Source of the DNA: Taenia hydatigena
Taxonomy: Eukaryota; Platyhelminthes; Cestoda; Cyclophyllidea; Taeniidae
Direction of reading: 5' to 3'
Assembly: GCA_036345935.2 (NCBI GenBank)
Contig: JADWOT020000008.1
Coordinates: 4,071,114 to 4,135,113 of the forward strand
DNA length: 64,000 nucleotides
In this document: piece by piece, positions 25,468 through 39,500 of the stretch
Numbering within the stretch: position 1 is the first letter of the stretch
Layout: every line of letters begins with the position of its first letter
Notes under the pieces: model-generated
The model's database searches: none
Told to the model about the DNA's origin: nothing
Seen by the model: only the letters and a program-made list of their open reading frames with translations
Translations under genes and position numbers: made by a program

Positions 25468-25642
25468 TGCAATACTTTGATTTGCCGGTTTCGGTCAGGG
25501 GCATAAAGACGGCTTTATTGCCCTAACCGCGTAAGCTGGCCTTAGGGCCGTGCTAGCAGCTCATTTCCCGTCTGTCGAATACTTTTATTCTAACCCGGTA
25601 TTTTGCCTTATTTTGCCTCCAAGGGAGCGTCGGAACGCCACA
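25468..25642 (+). repeat. Diverged TRIM LTR
   Basis: It starts TGCAATACTTTG and ends CGCCACA, and retains GGTTTCGGTCAGG, GCCCTAACCGCG, CTAGCAGC and TTTTGCCTCCAAGG in the right order. The flanks (CTTAT and CAAAT) no longer match. This is an older, plus-orientation copy. Confidence 0.8.
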
Positions 25643-26263
25643 CAAATGTTCTTTAAATGCGCTTTGTGGGACAGAGGTGGAAAAAGAGTTTGAACCTGGT
25701 CGCAGAGCGGCGTGATCCCTCTTTAGAGGTCGTTACATCCCCATTTCGAACTCTCCTACAATATCCCTCTATGCCCTTCCCTAATCCATAATAAAGACTT
25801 GAGAGAGTGCTAAGCATTCTAATAGTAAGGGTGGGAGGAAGGAATAGAAAGAACTTTTACAAGACATTTACTTAATTGATGCTTTTTATCGATAAACCAT
25901 TTCATTATTTGTCATGACTGCTTGTTTTGGAGTTATGAACAAATCGAGTCTATTTTGCATGATCACATTTAACAAGTTGCCCACTGTCGTGATCTCAATC
26001 AACTAACACTGCCATGACTCAGAAATACAGTTCTAAAGGCTCATTCGTCCCTTGTTAATTCACTTTGTAGAATAAAAAAATGACGTCAAGGCTCTCCGAT
26101 ATGCAGTGATTTTATACAGCGCAAATCTGTTGATGCCGATTGTAATTCTTTCCACTTTCTGCCGTTTTAGGTCATCTGGATTGGGCTAGCATCCAGACCA
26201 TGCCAGAAGGCCCATTCTCTCAGACCACTGAATATACACATATATCCTGCACTAGCATTATGC

Positions 26264-26442
26264 TGTAGTACTTTGTTTGTTGGAACTACCGGTTTCGGTC
26301 AAGGTGACAGAGGTGGCCGTACTGCCCTAGCTGCGTGGGCTGGCCTCCGGGCCAGCCAGCATTCCCTCTGTCCGTTGAATATATATATTCTACCCTAGCA
26401 TTCTGCCTTCTTTTGCCTTCGAGAGTGCCTCAAGACGCTATA
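26264..26442 (+). repeat. TRIM LTR, well preserved
   Basis: It begins TGTAGTACTTTGTTTG and ends GACGCTATA (one change from the usual CTACA). It carries the palindrome GAATATATATATTC and the usual blocks. ATGC flanks both ends (26260-26263 and 26443-26446), a possible 4-bp or slipped duplication. Confidence 0.88.
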
Positions 26443-26596
26443 ATGCCATCTTTTCTCTTTACGAAAGTCTCTGGATGCTATGCCGATGCCTATCCTTAAA
26501 ATAATTGGCTATCCTAGCAACTGTTATAAACATAGATAAAAGAATTAAAGTTTTATAACAGTCCGCCTGTAAATTGGCCATTACTACATACTGAAA

Positions 26597-26783
26597 TGTA
26601 ATTTTTCGAATCGTAGGGTGATTTGAAATATTTCGGTCAGGGTCACAGAGGTGGCCATATTGCTCTAAGTGCGTAGGCTGGCCTCCGAGCCATGCGAGCA
26701 GCTCATTTTCCCTCTGTTGATTTATGTAAGCTGCCCTCGTATTTTGCCTTCTTTTGCCCTCAAAGGAGCCTTGGGGCGCTACA
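26597..26783 (+). repeat. Diverged TRIM LTR
   Basis: It runs in the same orientation as the preceding copy, 154 bases downstream. The first 40 bases are decayed. From TTTCGGTCAGGGTCACAG to GGGGCGCTACA it is clear. The spacer between the two copies is not TRIM internal sequence, so these look like two separate insertions rather than one element. Confidence 0.8.
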
Positions 26784-27540
26784 TGATTTGCCTTTCTAGT
26801 TTTCCACAACACCCAAAACATCAGGAAACGTTACGAAATACATTGAATTTAGTGACACTACATGCACAAATAGAGGCCTTTCTCGAACAGGGCTCCCAAA
26901 ATCAAAAGAACTTTTTAGCTGTAGATTTTTTAACTTAAATTGCTTGAACTGTAAGGATCGAACACTTTACGGTTAATCATGCGTGTTTTTTCGAGTTAAC
27001 TATCCACTTATTTAACAAAAACCATGTTGATGCATTACTGCATTGCTCTTCCTTAAAAATCTGGATGCACTGAACCATTCATTGCATTAATTCTTATACG
27101 ACCATCCTTGCATATTTACTTAGCCTTTATGGACTCAGCAATGTGGTGGGGCATTAATAGTGAATCTTGCTTACAAAAACTCAACTCCTTGGCTTGGCTT
27201 TGTTAAATAATACCTTTGATGAGCTCTTCGTTAGTAACCATTCGTTAATAGCACTTTGTTTGATTAATCACATTGCTGATTCCTAGTTTGACATTGGGGA
27301 GCAACTTGCATCCAGTTGATTGATTTTCCTTATCTAGTGAGTTATGATTATATTTGTCATCAGGCGCTTAAAACGGTGTTTTGAAAAGGCTAATTATTGA
27401 AACGCATTAGGCATTGTCTCTAATGAAGATATCACCTCCTACCCTTGTTACTTCCCATTTTTCATTACTTTTTATGCAGGCTTAACCTAATTTTATACTG
27501 GCTTTCCTTGCAAGTTTTTCGGATTATTGGTCTTTCTGCC
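26784..27540. other. Dynamin 5' flank, no gene recognised
   Basis: AT-rich DNA with only short ORFs. It should contain the promoter or 5' UTR intron of the dynamin gene. No TATA-like element can be singled out. Confidence 0.5.
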
Positions 27541-27567
27541 CATTCGTCTTACCTGCCTCTATCTTAG
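27541..27567 (+). promoter_or_regulatory. Splice acceptor just upstream of the dynamin start codon
   Basis: A pyrimidine-rich stretch ending CTATCTTAG lies five bases before ATG 27573. It means the first coding exon is preceded either by a 5' UTR intron or by a spliced leader, since trans-splicing is known in flatworms. The sequence alone cannot decide between these. Confidence 0.6.
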
Positions 27568-27572
27568 GAAAA

Positions 27573-30500
27573 ATGAGTGGAAATCGTGGGATGCAAATGC
27601 TCATCCCTCTTGTAAATAAGCTACAGGATGCTTTCTCTTCGTTGAGTGTGCCTTTAAATTTGGATCTTCCTCAAATTGCCGTTGTTGGCTCCCAGAGTGC
27701 TGGCAAAAGTTCTGTTTTGGAAAATTTTGTTGGCAGAGATTTCCTTCCGCGAGGTTCCGGTATAGTTACAAGACGTCCACTCATTCTGCAGCTTATCAAC
27801 AGCAGCACAGGTTGATTCGATCCACTAAAATAGATTGTTTTGTAGAGTACGCTGAGTTTCTACACTTGAAAAACAAACGCTTTACTAATTTCGAGGATGT
27901 TCGAAAGGAAATTGAGGCAGAGACAGATCGTGTAACCGGGAAAAACAAGGGCATCTCTAATATTCCTATAAACCTCCGCATCTATTCACCTCAAGGTATC
28001 TTCCTTTTGTTGGCCTTAAGTGCTCTTCTTTAGTTCTTAATCTTACCTTGATCGATTTGCCTGGTCTAACGAAAGTCCCCGTGGGAGACCAGCCCCAGGA
28101 TATTGAGCACCAAATTCGATCCATGGTTCTTGAGTTTATAGAGCCAGAAAATACTCTCATCTTAGCCGTTTCACCTGCTAATACAGATCTGGCTAATTCT
28201 GATGCGTTAAAAATTGCAAAGGAAGTTGATCCGACTGGCATTCGGACGATTGGTGTTATTACGAAATTGGATTTGATGGATGCAGGAACAGATGCTCGTG
28301 ATATTTTGGAAAATAAAGTTCTACCGTTGCGCCGAGGTAATTTGCTTTGTCGCTTGCTTTTTATGTAAATCGTACTATTTGATTTTATTATTCATTTCTA
28401 TCAGTTGTGTGTGTGTGTGTGTGTCCATTAATTTTAACAACATTATCCCTCCCCAGGCTATGTGGGCATCGTGAACCGGAGTCAGAAGGATATTGATGGC
28501 CGAAAGGATATTCAGTCGGCCGTAGCAAGTGAGCGGAAATTCTTCCTTGGTCATCCAGCCTATCGACATATGGCCGATCGAATGGGCACGGCCTATCTGC
28601 AGGCCACACTGAATCAACAGTTGACCAACCATATCCGCGACACCCTGCCAACATTGCGCAACCGTCTCCAGTCGCAAATGCTCAGTTTGGAAAAGGATGT
28701 GGAAGCTTTCAAGAGTCTCCGATCCGATGATCCGTCCTACAAAACCAAGGCTCTCATTCAGTAACATTGCATTATTTATTTGATTACAACTTCATGTCAT
28801 GCCTTATCAGTTGCATGTCATTTTACCTCGGTAACTTATTGACCTGATACCGCAATTTCAACAGCTGTGGCTTCTGTGAATCACCAGTGCTAACGGTCGC
28901 AGTCGTAGCAGTTTGTTTACTTTTTGCGTTCTGTGGCGATACCAGTTCTGCCCCGTGACGGTCTGTTCTGTCACTCTCGGAGCGTATTATATTCTATTCT
29001 GAAACCCGTAGTTTAGTTTTTCAATGTGGGATATAATTTACGACTTACAGATATTTTGTAGCCGAGAACAGTAAGACTAGTAAAAGCCACGTATTAATAA
29101 AAATCACTTTAATGCCAAATAGAATGATTGCTTACCTATTCACAAGACAGATTGTGGTTGGGATAAATTTTACTTGTTCTAGCTTGGTGAACAGCTTTTC
29201 GGAGCAATTTGTCAACACCATCGATGGTCATTCTGGGGCAATCAGCGTTGATTCTCTCTCCGGCGGAGCTGAAATCAATCGCATCTTCCATGAGCGATTC
29301 CCTCTGGATTTGATAGAGGTGCGTTCTTTCAGCTTCATTTTAGATTTCTACACTAGTTTTACTGCCTAAATGTTAAGCTTGATGCATGCCTTTCAAAAGC
29401 CAACATACTCCTGCCTAACTTGAACCTTCTGTCTTTTCATTGTAATTGCTATGGCAGTAATTTGACACACTTCACAGGTGAATGTGTTTCATTGAGATTG
29501 TTTCGTTATATCTGTGGCAATAGATCGAATATGCGCTTTTTTGGAACCCGTTTAGACCGCTAGTTGTGGTGCATTGCTGTGTTCTCGGGCCATTGGCCAT
29601 GGCATAAGCTGAGTATGATATTTTGCTTGTTAATCAGCTTTTTATGCGTCGGGGCACGAAAGATAGCTTATCTCCCCGTCGCATCCACAACAGGGTCCCA
29701 AATTCAGTTCACAGAAGCCATTTTTTTAGCAAAAAGATACACTTCCTTCACTCCACTTTTCTCATTGGATTGACATTGTCCGAGGGAACCAACGGGAAAG
29801 TGGTAATCGAGAAAAACGGCCCATTAGAGGCCATTAATGAGGCCTTGAATCGGGGTGTCGTTTCAAGTGGCTCGTCGTCATTTGTCTCCAGTCCCTCTCT
29901 GTAGTGCAGTTGCTCATATACTTGATGGCATTTACATGCTATGAGCATTTAGTCCCTGTTTAGGTTCTGCTATTTCTTCAGCCTTCAATCAAGTGCAGAA
30001 TTTGTGCAGACTTGCCTTAGTGTAGGGGCTTCTTTTTAAGGGCAGGTGGAGCAAGTACACTTTGGCTAATCGACATATTCTACGGGTTGGGCCGGCTGAT
30101 AGATTAGCCCGCTTAAAATTTTCCGTGCATACGCTTTTTGAAGCTCTTTTTTGTTACTGTCATTTGATGACTTTTACAATTGAAGTCTTTTGCTCCTGTG
30201 GAACCTACGAAGTACTTCGGATTGGAATTTCCTTTCAATAGGCAAATGCTTCACAATCGGTTGACTAGATTGATGAACGGGTTGGAATTGTTTGCGTATT
30301 ACATGATTTTCTCACGGAATCGCCCGTCTGACAGTGCTCAATTTCCCCCAAACCTGCCATTCTTCCCTCAGGACGGTGGGAATTTTAGACGAGTTGGTGG
30401 AAATTTGCATCGCTTTCTCACATTCCATAGGGCGGGTCATGCAAGCCTCATAAAATTTTTTTTGATTCCATGCTTCGTACTGGGCTGTGATGTAGTACTG

Positions 30501-33500
30501 ACAGCACTTAGATGTTATCTTCATCGCAGCTGTTTATTTGTTTACCTCTTCACAGTTGTTTTCCTATCACCCCTAGGCTTCTCTTGCTACTCACCTCTTG
30601 TCAGGTTGAATTCATTGCTCCTAGTGTGCCTCATAAAGTACACTCTTCTTATCCTTAAATAGCACATAGACTGGTTGCAACGATAAGTCGAGAGCACAAT
30701 TACGTTGAGAGCCCTGCCCTCCTCCATATGCAAACACGCTCCGCTGCTGTTGTATGGCGCATATTGGTCTCACTCTTTAGCCTGTGGTTGGAAAAGCTAT
30801 TGTGGTGGTGTTCTCATTTCACAGTTCGAGGAGGGTAACTAGCAAGTTTGGTCATACTGTTGTTCCACAAATACCGTCCCCGGCGAGAGTTTGAGTTGTT
30901 TCAGTTTTTACAATCACTAAGGTAGGCATATTTCACTCCATTACAAGGATGAGTGAAATATGCCCAACTAACATGGGGATTTATGTTGCATTTATCACAT
31001 TTTATGCTGCCTTGTGCCGAACGGAAGATCTTGTAGGGGGTATAGCAAAAGGCTCAGCTGTTGTCATTTTAGTCGTTACCTCTAATGCCTCTGGGAGTCT
31101 TTTATAGAGTGTGAATTCTACGCATCCCTCGGATTCCACAGTTGGTCAGTCGTTTACTGTTGGAGTTTTGTGATTGAGGTCCTTCTTCACAGCACGCGTT
31201 CTTTCTCCCATTTTCGTCATTGATCATTTGAGCACTTCAATTGAGTGCCACTTAAACACACAAAAGAAGGAAAGGGCTGCGGAATTGTTGCTGCTTTTTC
31301 CATGCATACGCACACATTTCGTGTGTTTGTGCTTATGTATGTGCGCACGCTCATCTATCACATGATTGCGTTTTCACAGTGTGGCGATCGGACTTCGAGC
31401 CCTTGCATTTTTTGAGGAAAATTTTTTGGTCCATTTGGTCCCTTTTTTTTACATGACAACTGCCATATTTTTGGGGGGGTTGGTTCCTTGATCTGGGCCT
31501 GGGTGCACGAGTAGACCTTGTTTGCTCTTGTTATCATTCCCGATTAGGAACGAAGCCTACACGACGTAAGGCCATCTGGAGAATGCTGTGCCTTTAATAC
31601 ACTTTCATCGCTTGAATTAAGCTAGGCTCCGTTGAGCCGCCTTATTCGCTACCCGGTGTCAGTGAATCTGTACTACCGGCTTACTTGTTGATGTTGCTAA
31701 AATGCTCTTTCCGCTCGAGAGAATTGGGTGTTTGCTCCTCTCCTGCTCCAGCTAACGACATTTGGCGTAATTTGTTGCCTTTAGATACAAATTGACGAAA
31801 AGGCCCTTCGACGGGAGATCGCCTACGCCATTCGCAACGTCCAGGGTGTTCGGTGAGTTTTGAAGTCCATTCGTTCCATGCATGAAATACGTATGTTGGC
31901 AAGTGTATGTGACTCTACAAGTGCTCTGATTCACTTATTCATGTGCATTCTGGAGCTTGTGTGGCAGAACCTCCCCACGATCAGCACCCAATGTTTACAC
32001 GTGTTTGCAAGGTCTCACCACGTTGATTGTGCATGCAATTTACCAAGGTGTTTGAAACCCCATGGGTGGATGAGTCAAGGCGATGCCATGGTTGAGTAAA
32101 TGAGTGGTTTTGTGCCGTTAATAGTGACTCGAAGTGGTTTAGCCCAACGCCAGGGCATTCTAGTGCCTTGTGCCTCACGCATTGTCGGGTGATGGGGACT
32201 GTCATTGCGGGGAAGGGAGGCTTAAATCGCATTCTGTACTTCGTATTTTACATTCTCTTCGGCAAAATTTTCTTATAATTTAAGTCGCTCCATGCTGTTG
32301 ATCATTGGTGTCGCTTCTCCACATCCCGAGTCCTGCGGCGTCCCATGTTTGCACACTGTCTAGTGTGCGATTGAGGGTGGGGGGGGGGGGGGGGGGAAGG
32401 AACCTTGATCTCCTGCTGTCACCAAATGAAGTGGCCCTTTTTTATTGACAGGATGGTCGGTTTCATGAAATAAGGCTATTGTTTCTCACGCCTGCAATAT
32501 TTCTCGGGTTATAGTTTTCTCTACTGCATCCACCTCGAACTAGGTCGATTTGAAAGTGTTTGCGGTGTTTAACGAATCCTTTGTATTGCCTTTGCAGCGG
32601 TGGTCTCTTCACACCAGACCAAGCCTTTGATGTGATCGTGCGCGACCGCATTGGTCGTCTATTGGCCCCCTCGCTATCCTGCGTTGACCGGGTAGTCACC
32701 AAGCTCTCCGCCATCGTGCACAGCTGCCTTGGTCAGGTAGGTGATAAAGTAGTCCCCTCCCCTCCCCAGTGAAGCTAGACAACTTGGCATTCCGCCATGA
32801 ATAGATGCTTCCCTCTAGGCTTGGAAATGGATGGGTTAGTCACTGTAACCTGTTTCGGTCTCATCTCCGCCAATTTCAATTAAGTGATACCTTTGTTCTC
32901 ATCCATGGGCTTGCATTCCTTGCTTCGTTGTTGAGGCAGCCGGCTACCCCTAGGTATTGGAGTTAATCTGTTATGTGGTAGTTATCCTTAGAGTCATTAA
33001 GGCTGACCTCATCCGCATTCGTGCAGTGGCGATATTATCTGCACCTAACGTTGACAGATGAACAGCTATCCGCTTCTCGCTGACGAAGTCGAGAGAACCA
33101 TCAACCAACGAATCCGGGAGTCGGAGGTGAAAACTAAAGACCAGCTGCGAGCTCTCACGGACTACCAACTAGCCTATATGAATACCAATCATGAAGACTT
33201 CATTGGATTTAACAAGTGAGCCAGCGTTTTGCTTTGGTCCACCTAACTTGTGGTACATTTACTCTTTCCACTGGCTTGGTCTTCAGGTGGTAAATTCATG
33301 TCGAAGAGTTGTCACTTTGGACAACATTCTTTGTTAACAGGCAAGCGTTATACAGGAGGCTAGAATTTCTTTGCGAGCTTGAATGCATGTTCACTGCCAC
33401 GTAAATGGTAAATTGTAAATTAACTGACAACGTGTTTATTCAGGAGATCAAGTCAGCTTGCGCGTTTCTTGTACTTTTGCTGTTTAATAATCACAGATTA

Positions 33501-36500
33501 CGAAAAAGTGCAGGCCTGATTGTTCTCTCCTTCTCTGCACAGACTGAGAACCAGGGGGTTTGCTATTGGTATACAGAAGAGGTTAGATGGACGGAGCGGA
33601 GGGATCATCCTTCGAATTGTGACCGACCAACCGCAAGACAGGAAGGAAGAGGAGAATGCTAGGAGTATTTTATTCCTAGGGAGGGTGCCATCCCTTTCGC
33701 GTGCGAGTGTATCACAGCAAAAAGAACCACTGGTGGGCTGGATTTATTCTTGTCAAAGGCTTGAGGCCGTTTCTGCAGCCCTTTACACAGGTGGTGGTAT
33801 TCAATGCTACCCGTTTATTGTTGCGAGTCATTTACCAAGTCCTAGTAATGCTTGCTTGTATGGGGGAAGGCGACACTGATGACAGCGGCAAAGGCGAAGT
33901 TTATTGTTGCCGTCGATGTAGCCATGGTGACGACGTCATGACTCGACTCCCAGCCCGCCCACGTGAATAAGCATGCAATGAAAGGAAAAATGGTTTTGCT
34001 GCACTTTCTGTCATTGGATAACTAGGGCTTTTTTCCCTTCAGCGCCGATCCACAGAGTTCGAATCAGGCAGCAAAGCAGAAAGTTTGCAACCAAGTAAGT
34101 CATTCGTATCTGTGGCACTTACCCTCACCCCACAGTACTTGGGCATTCCAAGCAGCGTTATTACTTGCGGCATGTTGCTCCCCCATTGAGGTTGTGCATT
34201 CTTCACTCTTCTACAGTTTCTTGACCTTCGGCGTCTCAGGGGCAAAGCGGTTAGCAAGCCCGCCTCCTGCTTTCCTTTATTTTTACACCCTCGTTACCTG
34301 TCTGTGTGTGGCCTTTCTTTCGCATTATCTGTTGACCTTTGTCTCTGTCAATCCGCGTCTCTTTGCGTATCCTTCGAATGCTTGCTACGGCTTTGCAAAT
34401 CGCCATTTATGGTTCGTAGGGCGGTGGAGATAATGTAATTTTAAGAGTGGTGGGGGATTAGAGAACCGTCCCAAGGCGCGCCTGGGGCACTGAGTTTTCT
34501 CACCCCTCTCTCGCCCTTTTGACTGGCGTCTGCGCAGACCTGTGTAAGCAAGGTAACCGACTGCGCTGAGGTCAAATGCAGCTCTGTGAGTGTGTCCTCT
34601 GTCCGCTAACAATGTTGGTACGAGCTTGTTTGTGTTGTGACTGTGTTTGGGTTGCGTTCTGGCGTGGTTGTTGTAGCCAGAGGTGATTCGTGTGTGGTTG
34701 AAATGAGGTCAAGACTGTTTTACCATTCCCCCTGTTTTGGCAACTGTAGTATGGCGAATGCTTTTGCTCAGAGAAGACACTCAAAACCACTCACATTTGG
34801 CAGTGTCAGCACTGTACGATGAAAAACAAGTGCTCTATTATGGAGCCCACTTTGACCTTTGTGGCGCACTAGGTAGCCGAGACTCCCTAACCCTTCGATT
34901 GGCTGGTGGTTAGTCGGGATTTCGACTTGATGCTTTGAGGACATGCAAGTCGTCATTATGGGTTGCTTGTAGGCCTGAATGACCTCGATTTTCGTGCTCA
35001 CTCCCTCATTCCCTTTTCAAGGTGCATATCGTGACCGCCAATGTTCGAGCTTAAATGGGTTTCGGTACATTTACTCTGACTTGACTTTTCGTCTCAGATG
35101 CTGGTCTCCTTTCCCATCTATCCCATCCCGAAGTTTCCAGTAATCCTCCTTATCCCTTGCCCTACAGAACGAGTCGGTTTGGAATGCTATTTTGGGGTCC
35201 GATTCCTAATTACCCCAAGCCTTACCTTTCGCAGTGAATAGGATACCTGTTGAGGGGTTTCGTCTTCCAACGCCCGTTTCGGGATCAACTTCATTTATTG
35301 TGTTCGTGCTTGACTCGGTAAACAACATTACTGTGTTTGCTTGGTCCATGGATATATCCGTCGCTTTCAATGTTGCTCTTTGGTGTTACTCATTATGTGG
35401 TCTCTGGCTAGCTTATCTGCTTTATCGCACGTGTGTCGACGAGTGGACAAAGGTTAGATGATATTTTCTCCTATCCCGAACTTTTACTTTTGGATCCTTT
35501 AGAACAGACTCTTCAAGCACCATTGAAACACGGTCTCTGTGCTCACGTCTCCTGACTGAAGGGTCTAATCATGGAGGTGGTTCCATTTCCATACATCCTA
35601 TCCTTTGATTGGCTTTAACCTTGTGGATATCAAGAGATCTAAAGTGGCTACTGAGAGCGCTAATTGCGAAGCTTCCAAAGCGATTAAGAAAGGAGAACTT
35701 GTGAAAACCTTTTTTCTGGGACTGCAGGCATCTCCAGCAACTTTACCACTGATGTGTACACCTTTGACGCATTGTTTGTATGGGTCTGTGCGTGTTCACG
35801 TGCATGTTTATGTCCATCCTCTGACACGTGGCTCTCTTTCAGATCATCTGTAAAGGCTGGCTGACACTTTTGAATGGCAAGCTGCTTCGAGGGGGTAGCA
35901 AGTACTTTTGGTTCGTTTTATCCACCGAATCCCTCACCTGGTACAGGGATGATGAAGTGAGTCAATGCGCATTCCTTTGGCCTATCGTTGATATCTTCCA
36001 CCATGAGCTAAGTGCATGTTTGGTTCTTCACCAATAAAGGAACGCGAAAAGAAGTTTGTATTGCCGCTGGAGGGTCTGAAACAGCGCGCCGGTGACACCT
36101 CCTTCTTCTCTCGGCGTCCAAACTTCAGTCTTTTTCACTCTGATCCCAAAGTGAATGTCTACAAGGAGTTCAAGACACTGGATCTGGCTGCGGATACTGT
36201 GGATGCCCGCGACAACTGGAAGGGGGCCCTTCTACGTGCTGGCGTTTTTCCTGAGAAGTCGGAACAAATTCTCGACGATGAGAAGGTATGCGCGGTGTAT
36301 TCTGTACCGCCTGCTCTACCTGACAATTATTAAGTAGATAGGCAATGTTGATTTAAGGTCGGCTGCTGTCCACTGTTGAAACTGATGAGTCGATCGAAAC
36401 GGATTGCGTTTGTTTCTCAAGCCCTTGAGCTGCGTCGATGTGCCACGGGGGTTACCGAAAGGGGAGGCGGTGTAAGCGCTGTGGGAATGATGCACCTCTC

Positions 36501-39500
36501 ATGTTGCTGTGCGTCACGATCTGATCTAGGTTACCATGGCTGTTTTGCACACTCCGGATGTTTTGGCGTGCATGATTCTGTGGCGGTAGAAGCGAACATT
36601 TTGTTGTTCCGGAGTTCATTGGGCAAAATTTCACATTGAATGTCCCATCTCGTGGTGCTCCAAATGACCCGATTTTTTTCCCCTTATCAGGATGACGATT
36701 TGAATCAGGACAACAACCCGGTCCTCAAGCGGCAGGTTGAAACCATTCGAAATTTGGTTCAGTCCTACATGAAGATTGTCACCAAGACCCAACTTGATCT
36801 AGTACCCAAGATTACAATGCACCTCCTCATCGATGATGTAAGTTGTGGTCTTCTCTTACTTGCGCTTTTGTGGCTTTACCTCCCAACTTGCATTCATGCT
36901 TATTGTTTTATGCGTTGAAAGGCAATGGATGAGCTTAACTGCTCATGTGAGCCTCCTTGTTGTCACTTTTGTTGTATTTATGTGCCATTCAACTGCGAGG
37001 TTAATGCCTTTGACTACGTTTTAAACATCCGTTTTAGGTCAAGAAGTTTTTGAAGTCTGACCTACTTCCGACTCTCTATGCTTTGGATACGGTATGACTG
37101 AAATTTGGGTTTTTCGTATAAGAATCCTGTTGCCACATTGCTGCTCTTGACATGACTCACCAATTTTGCGACTATATCATCTTGGCAAGATGTAATAATG
37201 AAAGAGCTGCTCATACTAGGTTAAAATCGCACCGAAAAGCAATCAGTCTTATTAAACCCTTCAACTCCTGGTTGTGGTGTAACTCCATCCCACAGTCTAG
37301 CAATCATTCCTACTAACCTCCAGCGGAGCACAAGAAACTAACCTTTCCGAGAGGACGATGAACCGAGGCGTTCACTGACCTTTGCAGTTTTGGAAGTGCG
37401 TCCTTGACTGACGCAGAAGAGTTGGATGGGAGGAAATTTCTGATTTTTAGAACCAAGTCACCACATGCCAGGCAACGTGGATACATTATTGCACTTTGAA
37501 ATCGAAATAGGTATTGAAATTTTCATACTGAGAAGCATTTCTACTTCCCCAAATCTGTTGCCTTCTGAAAGCCTCAAGAGTGGGGGTGGCTCCAATATCT
37601 TGGCTTCATTCAGTGCCAGATATGTTTCTTCCTCACCTAGAACCGTTTGATGGAGGAGTCACAGGAGGAGAGGCGACGAAAGCAGGATATGGTGATGATG
37701 TACAACACCATGAAGGAGGCACTAAACATCATTGCTGACGTGACTACTCACACCGTCACTACGCCCGTACCCCCACCAATCACAGACGACTGGCGGGAAT
37801 CGGTATGTGCTTCGCACTCTAAACTCATGAACCTGAAAGCATGACCTCCACATGACTTGAGCTTTGCTAACCACGTAAACGCTGCGCTCATCTTCGCATT
37901 TAGGAGACCGGGGGTAACGGGGGCTCGCCACGAACAGGCACGGGGCCCTCTCGGCCTTCAGTCGGGCCGCAGCGGGGTAGTCCCTTACTGACGTCTATGG
38001 GAGGCGGTGGAGGAGGGGGCACTGCTTACATATCGCCACAGTTTCGCAACGCACCCATTCCACCCTCCTCACGCCCCTCAAACCCCTCTGGACCTACTCC
38101 ACAGGTGCCTGTGGTGCCCGCGTAAGCTCACATCATCCTCATTACCCTTCATTGAATTCACTCATTCCTTCAAGTTTGCACGCATATCCTCACATTTCCA
38201 ACTACCACCATTGCACTAAAGTTGAAGGCGGTTCTTTTTGACACGTCAGTCGACTTTGTTTTAGTCCTTCGAAGACATAGTGAGGTATATAGCGCTATAG
38301 GAAGACCGGGTTGTTGGCTCATGGGAAGGATTGGAATCACTAAAGCGTGGATGAGTTGCAAAGACCCTCTTCAGCCATTCATGGTATGCTGACGCCAAGC
38401 CTTTGAAGGTGTCGCTTAGTTAGGCGCCCTGAAGAACGTGACCTTTGAGAGCGCTGAACACCCAAGTAAAGCCTAGGCTGGTTTGGGGTGGACAAATATC
38501 ACGAGCTGGTATTTGCCTTGTCGCATCGGAAAATTGAACTATCTTTCATTGTCTGCAAATAGGTTATGCACGTCTTTTCGTGGCACCTCGTAAGCTTAAG
38601 CAAAGTTGTGAAATCACCGATTTACAGACCCTAACTTATTGCTTTTAACCTGATCTAGCATTTTAACCAATATGCTAGGTCTGTGGAGCTTAATGACAGG
38701 TATATATATGCGGATAGAGAGAGAGAGGCTTCCGCCTTCCCCTTGGTTGATTGATTGATTGTCCCTCTGGCACAATCCTGTTGTTTTGTTTTACCTCTGC
38801 CTTGATTTATCTCACACCCTTAACCCCGTTGCTTTGCCTTTGCAAGGAAAGACCCTTGAGTGGTTAACACCTTTTTTCTTCCCCACTCGGTTTCTACTAA
38901 CCACCTTATCTCACCTAGTGTCTTTGCTTTTCTCATCCCGCACCCCTCGCACCGCAGTCGCTCAGTTCCCCTAGTCCCACAGCCCATCTCGTCGATTCAC
39001 TCAAGTAACTCGACTGGTGACCTCTATCCCGCGCCCATCACTAACAATAAGGCCTCGCCATTTGTCAACACTACCTCCTCCTCCTCCTCTTGGCACAGCA
39101 ACAATCCTGGCCTCAAGGCGTTTGATCCCATCTCCGTATCTTCGGGTAACACCGCCACATCGACTTCCCACGGCAACAATGGCGTGCCTTCCACTACCGG
39201 TGGTGGTTACTCTGCACGAACCCTCGCCTCCATATTCGAGTAAGCAGTGAGTGGCATTACGATTCACGCCGCCTTCCACTCGGCTATGCCTATTTCTAGT
39301 GCTCATTTCGTCATCTCCCATCCCCTTGAGTGTTTATTCTTCTCGAGAAAGAAAAAAAGGAGAGAGCGAGTTGCCATCCTGCCTCATGGTCTATTTGCTG
39401 TTATTTAGGCTAACCGACCCTGGCCTCAGGCGAATTAAACAGGGACAGAGATCAGACCGCGCTTTCCACTCGCATACCTAGATTGCCATAACCCTCCAAA

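Noticed and set aside
30180..30662. 160-codon hydrophobic ORF in the large dynamin intron
   Set aside because: Begins without ATG, T-rich intron composition explains the hydrophobicity, no motif.
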